A stretch of 18,216 nt of DNA from DATKIY01 sp035543875 (GTDB lineage Bacteria > Actinomycetota > Actinomycetes > JAHEKZ01): assembly GCA_035543875.1 (NCBI GenBank), contig DATKIY010000259.1:1-18216 (forward strand), read 5' to 3'. Below, in pieces: positions 8,532 to 14,945 of the stretch (the first letter of the stretch is position 1; each line of letters opens with the position of its first letter). The notes under the pieces were generated by a model. The model had not been told where the DNA came from. It ran no database searches and worked only from the letters and a program-made list of their open reading frames with translations. The position numbers were made by a program, and so were the translations under genes.

Positions 8532-8588
8532 CCGGACCGGACGAAGCGGCGAGTCGTCGCTTGACACGTGCGTGCCGGAGGCCGGCGC

Positions 8589-11500
8589 ATGCTCACCCTG
8601 CACCTACTGGGCGACCAGGACGTATTGGTCGACGGCCATTCGCTGCTACCCAAGTTGGGTCGACGATCGCTTGAGCTCATCGCTTTCCTTGCTGTACACG
8701 AGGGCAATGCTCAGCCGCGGCAAACAGTTGCCAGCTTGTTCTGGCCGGAGTCCTCTGACGCACAAGCCCTGACAAATCTGCGACGGGAGCTGCACGTCGT
8801 CCGGCAAGCCTTAGCTGGCGAGGCTAGTGCGCTCACCGCGGACGCGCGAACGTTGCGGTGGAACAACCGCAACTCGGATACCAACGATGTTGCCGCGTTC
8901 ATGTCAGCGGTCGATGAAGCGACCAAGGCGGGACGGCAAGGGCCGGAGTCGGTCGCCTTCTCGCATGCTGCCGAACTCGCCATGCATCTGTACAAGGGCC
9001 CCTTCATGCCCAACACCTACCAAGACTGGGTGCTGGAGGAGCGCGATCGAATGCAGCAGTCGTGTCTTCGTTTGCTGGACGACCTGATCGAGCTTCGGGC
9101 TAGGAGCAACGTGTCGTCGGCGCTGGACCTCGCACAGCGCCGCGTGGTCCTGGAGCCACTGGCCGAGGCTGGCTACCAAACCTTGATGCGACTGCAGGGG
9201 CGGAGTGGAGATCGCGCGGCCGCGATGCGCACCTACCACCGTTGCGTGTCAGTGCTCGATCGTGAGCTGGGCTTGCCTCCTGACTCGGTGACAACTGAAA
9301 TCTACGAACAGTTGGCATCGACACCTGTGGGCGGCCCAAATCAAGGCCCGCACCTTAGATCAAAGAGTCCGGACATGGTGGGTCGGTCCACGGATGTCGA
9401 TGGCGTCATCTCGCGCTGGGAGAAGGCGGCGGCAGGCGATGCAGGAATGCATCTGATCACCGGAGAGGCAGGCATTGGGAAGTCTCGGCTGCTGGACGAG
9501 TTCACCTCTCGGGTCGAACGGCTGGGAGCGACAGTTGCCGTCGCCCGCTGCCCGCCTCGCGATGGGCAGGCGGCGCTTGGTCCTGTAGCGCAGTGGCTGG
9601 CTGACCCGGTGATGCGCACTCGGTGGGAACGCCTTGATGATCGGTGGCGGAGCGCCGCCGAGCGACTGGCTTCATCTGCAGCGGGACCACGAGTTCCCGG
9701 TACCTATCGTCCGCCTCAGGCGCCGTGGCGGGGAAAGCGGCGACCTCACAGCGCAATGGCGGATGCATGGCAACGTCCGGAGTTCTTCGAGGGGTTGGCT
9801 CGAGCGCTTATTGACCCCACCAAGCCCACGGTTCTGGTCATTGATGACCTGCATTGGTGCGACGAGGCAACTGCCAGCTGGCTGCCGTCATTCCTAGATC
9901 TTGCAGCAGGAGCGCCGCTCCTCGTCGTTGCGGCTGCACGATCCGATGAGCTAGATAACCGGTCGTTCATGGGTGGTGTGCTGAGTCGTATCCGTGGCTC
10001 GGGACTGCTCACTGAGACGATGATGACGTCCCTGTCCGCTGACGAGACTGCAGTGCTGGCGGGTCACCTGCTAGGCGTAGCGCTGACGCCGCAAGAGCGA
10101 GAACGCTGGCAGCAGGCGACCGGCGGTTCGCCCCTGTTCATCATCGAGATAGCAAGGTCTGGGGAGCGGACTCCAATCGACAGCGCCGCGCTGGGCCAGC
10201 TACCGCGCATTCAAGCTGTCCTTGAGCGACGTTTGGACCAGTTGTCGCCAACAGCGCAAGACGTAGCAGCGTTGGCTAGCTGCGTGGGCCGAGATTTCTC
10301 GCTCGAGCTTTTGCTCCAGGCCAGTGACCTCCCGTCCGACGAGGTGATCGATGCCGTCGACGAAATGTGGCGGCGCAGAATTGTTCGGGCACGCAATGCG
10401 GATGCCTACGACTTCTCTCACGACTTGATTCGTGACTGCGCCTACCAGCGAATAGCGGAAGCGAAGCGGCGTCGTCTGCATCTGCGCGTCGCTAGGGCGC
10501 TGGAATCAATCCATGCTGAGGATCCGGCGGCAGTAGCTGCCGCTTTGGCGCTGCAGTACGCACAGGCAAACGTTCCTGACCGGGCAGTGGAGTACCACCT
10601 GTCAGCGGCCAATGGCGCTGCGGCCGTCTTCGCCAACGGCGAAGCAGTTCGACACTACGAACGCGGGCTTGAGATCTTGCAGTCGGTGCCGCCGAGTGTT
10701 GCCAGGGACGCAACCGAACTGCGGCTGCGTCACGCCATGTCGGCACCGCTGAACGCGGAGTTTGGCTATGCATCGCAGCAGCTGCGCTCCGAACTCGAAC
10801 GAACCTCACAACTTGCCGAGAGTCTCGACGATGCACGGCAACTTCTATTGAGTTTGGCTGGACTTTTTGCCGTTCGGTATGTGCAGGGAGATGTATCCGA
10901 GTCATTTCGGATCGCCGAACGTTCGCTCGTGTTGCGCCGACGATGCCCAGATGTTGCAGGACAGGCGCACTTTACGTATGGCGGGGCGGCGACCAGCTTA
11001 GGCAGGCATGAGGAGGCGTTGCCTCATTTCGCGGCTGCGCACGCGCTGTGCATCGACCAGCCCCCGTCGGTCGTTGGAACCCGACCCGAGGTGCATGGTC
11101 GCGCGTGGAGTGCCCACGCGCTGTGGTTGTTGGGCCGCGATGAGGAGGCGGTGTATTGGAGCCAGTGGGCAATTGATCGAGCCGAGGCGGCTGCCCACCC
11201 ATACAGCCTGGCCGTGGCGCTGGCATACGCGACCATCACTCATCAGCTACGACGAGACGTCCAGCGTTCGGGAGACTTCGCGGAGCGCACACGTCAGTTG
11301 TGCGCTAGGTACCACTTTGCTTACTACGGCGAGTGGGGGACGATCGTCCAGGGTTGGTGCCTGGGTGGTCATGCCGGCATCGATCAGATCAACCAAGGGC
11401 TGCAAGCACTCAGGGCCCAGGGGGCACTGGTTCGTCAGCCGTACTACCTGGGGCTGCTCGCTGACGCTCTGCTCAGAATGGGTAACACCGATCAAGCAGG

Positions 11501-11687
11501 AGCCACGGTCGACGCCGCCCTCTCGGCTGCTGCCGATCATGCCGATCGCTGGTGGGTCCCCGAGCTGTGGCGGCTCAAGAGCCTCACCTGCGACGGGGAC
11601 CAGCGAGCCGAGAGCATCGGACGGGCTATGGCAGCCGCGGATCGGGACGGCAGTCGAGCGCTTCGGGATCGGATAACGGCTGGTTAG
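8589..11687 (+). CDS. Large SARP-family transcriptional regulator (BTAD + AAA ATPase + TPR-like)
   Basis: The 1032-residue cytoplasmic regulator is built like large SARPs of the AfsR type. Residues 1-95 form an OmpR-like winged helix (LTLHLLGDQDVLVDG; LFWPESSDAQALTNLRRELH). Residues 100-250 form the bacterial transcriptional activation domain (DWVLEERDRMQQSCLRLLDD; ELGLPPDSVTTEIYEQL). A STAND/AAA ATPase follows, with Walker A GEAGIGKS at 292-299 and Walker B VLVIDDLHW at 415-423. The C-terminal half (about 600-1020) is helical with TPR-like repeats and no LuxR helix-turn-helix. I chose ATG 8589 over GTG 8568 because GGAGG ends 7 bases before it. Known family members activate nearby genes, often for secondary metabolism, by binding heptamer direct repeats; such a site lies before the next gene. 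The ligand sensed by the ATPase/TPR part is unknown. Confidence 0.88.
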   Translation: MLTLHLLGDQDVLVDGHSLLPKLGRRSLELIAFLAVHEGNAQPRQTVASLFWPESSDAQALTNLRRELHVVRQALAGEASALTADARTLRWNNRNSDTNDVAAFMSAVDEATKAGRQGPESVAFSHAAELAMHLYKGPFMPNTYQDWVLEERDRMQQSCLRLLDDLIELRARSNVSSALDLAQRRVVLEPLAEAGYQTLMRLQGRSGDRAAAMRTYHRCVSVLDRELGLPPDSVTTEIYEQLASTPVGGPNQGPHLRSKSPDMVGRSTDVDGVISRWEKAAAGDAGMHLITGEAGIGKSRLLDEFTSRVERLGATVAVARCPPRDGQAALGPVAQWLADPVMRTRWERLDDRWRSAAERLASSAAGPRVPGTYRPPQAPWRGKRRPHSAMADAWQRPEFFEGLARALIDPTKPTVLVIDDLHWCDEATASWLPSFLDLAAGAPLLVVAAARSDELDNRSFMGGVLSRIRGSGLLTETMMTSLSADETAVLAGHLLGVALTPQERERWQQATGGSPLFIIEIARSGERTPIDSAALGQLPRIQAVLERRLDQLSPTAQDVAALASCVGRDFSLELLLQASDLPSDEVIDAVDEMWRRRIVRARNADAYDFSHDLIRDCAYQRIAEAKRRRLHLRVARALESIHAEDPAAVAAALALQYAQANVPDRAVEYHLSAANGAAAVFANGEAVRHYERGLEILQSVPPSVARDATELRLRHAMSAPLNAEFGYASQQLRSELERTSQLAESLDDARQLLLSLAGLFAVRYVQGDVSESFRIAERSLVLRRRCPDVAGQAHFTYGGAATSLGRHEEALPHFAAAHALCIDQPPSVVGTRPEVHGRAWSAHALWLLGRDEEAVYWSQWAIDRAEAAAHPYSLAVALAYATITHQLRRDVQRSGDFAERTRQLCARYHFAYYGEWGTIVQGWCLGGHAGIDQINQGLQALRAQGALVRQPYYLGLLADALLRMGNTDQAGATVDAALSAAADHADRWWVPELWRLKSLTCDGDQRAESIGRAMAAADRDGSRALRDRITAG

Positions 11688-11699
11688 ACCAGCGCTGGT
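11688..11699. promoter_or_regulatory. 12-bp perfect palindrome after the regulator gene
   Basis: ACCAGCGCTGGT follows the stop codon of the regulator directly and reads the same on both strands. With no loop bases it is a poor RNA hairpin and looks more like a dimer-protein operator. It lies just upstream of the heptamer repeats of the oxidoreductase promoter. Chance cannot be excluded. Confidence 0.3.
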
Positions 11700-11705
11700 G
11701 CCGAG

Positions 11706-11737
11706 GAACGCTCTGCGAACGCTGCCGAACCTAGATT
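11706..11737 (+). promoter_or_regulatory. Putative SARP box and -10 element of the FAD oxidoreductase gene
   Basis: GAACGCT occurs at 11706-11712 and again at 11717-11723, exactly 11 bp apart; a looser GAACCTA follows at 11727. The -10-like TAGATT (11732-11737) starts exactly 8 bp after the second heptamer. Direct heptamers with an 11-bp (or 22-bp) period ending 8 bp before the -10 are the published layout for SARP activators, which replace the -35 contact; no good -35 is seen here. The adjacent regulator is the obvious candidate binder. Transcription would start near 11744, leaving about 50 bases before the ATG. Confidence 0.5.
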
Positions 11738-11796
11738 CGCAGGCGCAATGAGGATGGCATCAGTAATCCGACCCGAAACAGAAACTGGGAGACACT

Positions 11797-13200
11797 ATGA
11801 CGGCGACGTCTGAGCAAGGGATTCACGACGCGCTCGCAGCCGAAATTCGCGGGACTGTGATTGCCCCAGGCGGATCGGCCCCTGAGCAGGAGCTGTATGA
11901 CGAGGCGCGCAAGGTCTACAACGGAATGATCGATCGCAAGCCAGCGATCATTGTGCAATGTGCTGACGCGGCCGATGTGATCTCCGCGATTCGTATCGCG
12001 CGCGAGAACGGCTTGGCAATCTCGGTACGCGGAGGCGGACACCATGCCAACGGGTTCGGCGTCTGGGACGACGCCTTGGTGATCGACCTTCGCAACATGA
12101 AGGGCGTTGACGTCAATCCGAAGGAGCGCACTGTTCGGGTCCAGGGCGGCGCTGTGTGGGGCGACGTTGACCACGCGACGCATGCCTTTGGGCTGGCGGT
12201 CCCAACGGGCATCATCTCGACCACGGGTGTCGGTGGACTCACGCTTGGTGGAGGGGTTGGAAACCTTGCCCGTCAGTGTGGATTGACCATCGACAACCTG
12301 ATCAGCGCTGACGTGGTTCTCGCCGACGGTACCCAGGTGACAGCCAGCGAGAAGTCCAATCCGGACTTGTTCTGGGCGTTGCGAGGGGGAGGCGGCAACT
12401 TCGGGGTCGTCACTTCGTTCGTGTTCCGCTGCCACGAAGTCTCAACCATCGTCGGCGGACCGGTCCTGTACGACATCAAGGACACGGGAGAGGTGCTTCG
12501 TTGGTATCGCGAGACGCAGCCCAACCTGCCACCGGATCTCAGCGGTTGGTTCGCCTTGTTGACCGTGCCACCCGGCCCGCCGTTCCCCGAGGAGTTATGG
12601 ATGCGCAAGGCGTGTGCGGTCGTCTGGTGCTACGGCGGGGACCCGAGTCGAGCCGACGAGGTACTCGCGCCGGTGCGGGCCTTCGGTAAGCCGATCCTTG
12701 ACGGAGTTGCAGAGATGCCGCTCCCGGTGCTGCAGAGCGCGTTCGACGCCCTCTACCCAGCCGGACTCCAGTGGTACTGGCGGGCCGACTTCTTCCGTGA
12801 GATCAGCGACGACGCGATCGCGGTTCACGAGAAGTTCGGCGCCGAGCTTCCGACGCCAGGTTCAACGATGCACTTGTACGCGATCGACGGCGAAGTTAAC
12901 AAGGTCGGCGCTACAGACACTGCATTTGCGTATCGAGATGTTGGGTGGGCAGGCGTGATAGTTGGTGTCGATCCTGACCCCAAGAACGCCAAGCTGCTGA
13001 AGGACTGGACCATCGCGTACTGGGAGGCCCTGCACCCAACGTCTGCTGGCGGCGCCTACGTCAACATGATGATGGACGAGGGCGAGGATCGGATTAAGGC
13101 AGCGTACGGTCCAAACTACGAACGGCTTTCGAAGGTCAAGGCCAAGTACGATCCCGGCAACATCTTCCACGTCAACCAGAACATCAAACCCGCCAAATAA
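11797..13200 (+). CDS. FAD-linked oxidoreductase, VAO/berberine-bridge-enzyme type
   Basis: The 467-residue protein has an N-terminal PCMH-type FAD domain (about 40-215) and a C-terminal BBE segment (YGPNYERLSKVKAKYDPGNIFHVNQN). VRGGGHH at about 77-83 gives His82 as the likely 8-alpha covalent FAD attachment site. GVGGLTLGGGVG and LRGGGGNFGVVT are the nucleotide-binding turns. In doubly linked relatives a Cys precedes the GxGG turn; here the stretch is GIISTTG (from Gly138), so only a single His link is expected. No signal peptide is seen, so it is probably cytoplasmic. Relatives oxidise sugars, alkaloids, tetracycline-like or other hydroxylated compounds with O2; the substrate cannot be read from sequence. 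The ATG has TGGGAG 5-6 bases upstream. It lies downstream of the SARP gene with a probable SARP box. Confidence 0.9.
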   Translation: MTATSEQGIHDALAAEIRGTVIAPGGSAPEQELYDEARKVYNGMIDRKPAIIVQCADAADVISAIRIARENGLAISVRGGGHHANGFGVWDDALVIDLRNMKGVDVNPKERTVRVQGGAVWGDVDHATHAFGLAVPTGIISTTGVGGLTLGGGVGNLARQCGLTIDNLISADVVLADGTQVTASEKSNPDLFWALRGGGGNFGVVTSFVFRCHEVSTIVGGPVLYDIKDTGEVLRWYRETQPNLPPDLSGWFALLTVPPGPPFPEELWMRKACAVVWCYGGDPSRADEVLAPVRAFGKPILDGVAEMPLPVLQSAFDALYPAGLQWYWRADFFREISDDAIAVHEKFGAELPTPGSTMHLYAIDGEVNKVGATDTAFAYRDVGWAGVIVGVDPDPKNAKLLKDWTIAYWEALHPTSAGGAYVNMMMDEGEDRIKAAYGPNYERLSKVKAKYDPGNIFHVNQNIKPAK

Positions 13201-13205
13201 CCACC

Positions 13206-13251
13206 AATGCGGAAGTTCTGACCACCGATACGTGGTCAGAACTTCCGCATT
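13206..13251 (+). terminator. 20-bp perfect inverted repeat after the FAD oxidoreductase gene
   Basis: Arms at 13206-13225 and 13232-13251 (starting AATGCGGAAG, ending CTTCCGCATT) are perfectly complementary over 20 bp with a 6-base CGATAC loop, starting 6 bases after the stop codon. No T-run follows, as is common for actinobacterial intrinsic terminators. It should end the oxidoreductase transcript and insulate the next gene. Because of its symmetry it could act on either strand. Confidence 0.7.
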
Positions 13252-13278
13252 ACTTCGTCTGAGTGCAAGTTAGGCGAA

Positions 13279-13316
13279 TACGGTGCGGTCGTGAACTTTC
13301 GACGGCTACGGTGCGG
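13279..13316 (+). promoter_or_regulatory. 10-bp direct repeat with -10-like boxes before the propeller gene
   Basis: TACGGTGCGG occurs at 13279-13288 and 13307-13316, 28 bp apart. Each copy begins with TACGGT, a TAnnnT-type -10 match. The second lies 7 bases before the GTG at 13320, so a leaderless transcript starting there is possible. No convincing -35 is seen. Confidence 0.3.
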
Positions 13317-13319
13317 ATT

Positions 13320-14327
13320 GTGACTACGAGTCGTTCGACCCCTTTCGCCCGCTCGTCCATGCTTGCGCTCTGCCTGCTACTTGCCGGCATCGGCGTGTTG
13401 ATGGCCCCGTCAGCACAGGCCGCTTTCCCCGGCGCGGACGGCGTCGTTGCAGTGGCGCTGGACGGGGATGTGTGGCTGAAGATTCCAGGCGGACCTGCCG
13501 AGCAGCTGACTTTCACCGGAAACAACCTCGGCCCGCGCTGGTCGGCCGATGGGCTGCGCCTGGTGTTCAGTCGTGACGGCAGGATCGTCATGTTGACCGT
13601 CTCGACGCGCGCCGAGGAACTTGTGCCGAACATCGACGATGCAAGATATGTCAACTGGTCGGCTGACGGTAGCCACCTGATTTTCTCGCGAGGCGAGGTC
13701 GGACAGAAGACAACAATCTGGACGACGCGTACCGATGGCTCGGATCAAGTCCGTATTGCGCGTCCCGGAAAGTGCTCAGTGAATGGATTGTCGGTTCCAT
13801 CCTGGTCGCCAGATGGAACCAAGGTGGTATTCACGAGCGGTTCGCGCTCGACAGCCTGCACTAATCTCGGAGTGGTAGCCCGCATTCTGGATCTCACCAC
13901 CAGAGAGCGGCAGCGCATTCCATACGTTGCGTCCGATCATCCCACTTTCACCAGCGACGGATCGGCCGTAATCGTCGGAGTCTCTGGCCCCTACTGGGCT
14001 CCGGGATATGCAATTGAGCGCCTTGAACTGGCGAGCGGAACGGTATCCGACATTGGCTCCCGGGCCTGTGTTGAAGGTGATGGCTGCTACTCAAATGGCA
14101 ACTTTGGCGTCGCAACGCCTGGTGGACATGTGGCGTCGATTATTACGGATGGGAATAGGAACGATTCGTTCCCTTCGTTGATTTGCTATATGTCCGCAGG
14201 GAGCCCCTATGACTGTTGGAGCACGGGAAGTCACTTCGTGGAAGGCGACGAGACTGGCTTTCCATGGCCGCAGGTGAGGGGCTTCGACGTACAGCCCGTC
14301 CCCGCCACTCCCGCATTACACAGCTAG
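13320..14327 (+). CDS. Exported TolB-like PD40 beta-propeller protein
   Basis: From GTG 13320 the product is 335 residues. It starts with a signal peptide: a basic N-region (TTSRSTPFARSS), a hydrophobic core (MLALCLLLAGIGVLM) and an AxA site (SAQA, before AFPG, about residue 34). The mature part has PD40 (TolB-like) blade motifs: PRWSADGLRLVFSRDG, NWSADGSHLIFSRG, SWSPDGTKVVFTSG and PTFTSDGSAVIVG. Six Cys residues in the mature part suggest disulfides outside the membrane. The number of recognisable blades is small, so the propeller may be incomplete or diverged at the C-terminus. In-frame GTGs at 13263 and 13311 are alternatives; 13320 is chosen because it gives a normal signal length and sits 7 bases after a -10-like box. 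Its stop shares a CTAG with the convergent gene. The binding partner is unknown. Confidence 0.75.
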   Translation: MTTSRSTPFARSSMLALCLLLAGIGVLMAPSAQAAFPGADGVVAVALDGDVWLKIPGGPAEQLTFTGNNLGPRWSADGLRLVFSRDGRIVMLTVSTRAEELVPNIDDARYVNWSADGSHLIFSRGEVGQKTTIWTTRTDGSDQVRIARPGKCSVNGLSVPSWSPDGTKVVFTSGSRSTACTNLGVVARILDLTTRERQRIPYVASDHPTFTSDGSAVIVGVSGPYWAPGYAIERLELASGTVSDIGSRACVEGDGCYSNGNFGVATPGGHVASIITDGNRNDSFPSLICYMSAGSPYDCWSTGSHFVEGDETGFPWPQVRGFDVQPVPATPALHS

Positions 14328-14908
14328 CGGTCACCGCCGGGGATCCAGAGGACATCGCCCGACCCGCCGTGAGCCGGCAGGTTGGCAACCCGGCTGAGGA
14401 TGAACAGCAGGTCAGACAGCCGGTTCAGGTAGTGCGCGGTCAAGACGTTCATGCTGTCGCCGTACACGCTGAGCGCGGCATATGTTGAGCGCTCGGCTCG
14501 TCTCACGGTCGTCCTGGCCACATGGAGGTAGGCCGACCCTGCGGTCCCCCCCGGCAGTACGAACGACCGAAGTTTCTCGACACGCTCGTTGTACTCATCG
14601 CAGGCCGTCTCCAGTCGTTCGACGTAGTTGGCCTCAACGCGAAGGGGCGGGAACTCCGGATTCTCGACAACCGGCGTGCACAAGTCAGCGCCCACGTCGA
14701 ACAGCTCGTTCTGCACACGAGTCAGCAGGGTAACGACCTCTGCAGGCAACGGAGCCATGACGAGGGCGACGCCGATCGCAGCGTTGGCCTCATCGACGTC
14801 TGCATAGGCGGCGAGCCGCGGGTCGTTTTTGTCGACTCGACTCATGTCTCCTAGGGCAGTGGTGCCGTCGTCGCCGGTGCGCGTGTAGATGCGGGTGAGG
14901 TTGACCAT
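14324..14908 (-). CDS. pduO: PduO-type cob(I)alamin adenosyltransferase
   Basis: This enzyme transfers the adenosyl group of ATP to cob(I)alamin, giving adenosylcobalamin, the cofactor of radical mutases. The 194-residue product has the N-terminal ATP-binding motif TRTGDDGTT (residues 9-17), VGADLCTP, the central FVLPGGTAGSAYLHVARTT followed by RRAER, and the C-terminal LNRLSDLLFILSR helix; all belong to the PduO/MMAB family, and the length is normal. The start ATG (complement of 14906-14908) lies 7 bases after a TAGGCT -10-like box with no ribosome-binding site, suggesting a leaderless transcript. It diverges from murA, as its mycobacterial homologue does. A likely customer, a MeaA-like mutase, begins at the right end of the window. 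The gene is sometimes labelled cobO in genomes, but the fold is PduO-type. Confidence 0.93.
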   Translation of the reverse strand: MVNLTRIYTRTGDDGTTALGDMSRVDKNDPRLAAYADVDEANAAIGVALVMAPLPAEVVTLLTRVQNELFDVGADLCTPVVENPEFPPLRVEANYVERLETACDEYNERVEKLRSFVLPGGTAGSAYLHVARTTVRRAERSTYAALSVYGDSMNVLTAHYLNRLSDLLFILSRVANLPAHGGSGDVLWIPGGDR

Positions 14909-14945
14909 GAACCCCAGCCTAGAGCGGGGGCTCTACGATGCATCC
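14909..14945. promoter_or_regulatory. Divergent pduO/murA promoter region with inverted repeat
   Basis: Only 37 bases separate the two start codons. On the minus strand TAGGCT (14916-14921) lies 7 bases before the pduO ATG; on the plus strand TACGAT (14934-14939) lies 6 bases before the murA GTG. Between them TAGAGC (14920-14925) and GCTCTA (14930-14935) form an inverted repeat with a GGGG centre that touches both -10 boxes. Neither start has a ribosome-binding site, so both transcripts may be leaderless. Confidence 0.4.

Noticed and set aside
8531..8541. TCCGGACCGGA as terminator of the ATP synthase operon
   Set aside because: The short GC-rich palindrome has a minimal stem and no T-run, and it overlaps the predicted regulator promoter. 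It is too weak to call.
11748..11813. Short upstream frame (ATG at 11748, 21 residues) overlapping the oxidoreductase start
   Set aside because: No ribosome-binding site, no family, and a length easily met by chance. A leader-peptide role cannot be supported.
13206..13251. Inverted repeat as the end of an insertion sequence
   Set aside because: No transposase gene, second distant copy or target duplication is seen. The two arms face each other across 6 bases and sit right after a stop codon, so a terminator is simpler.
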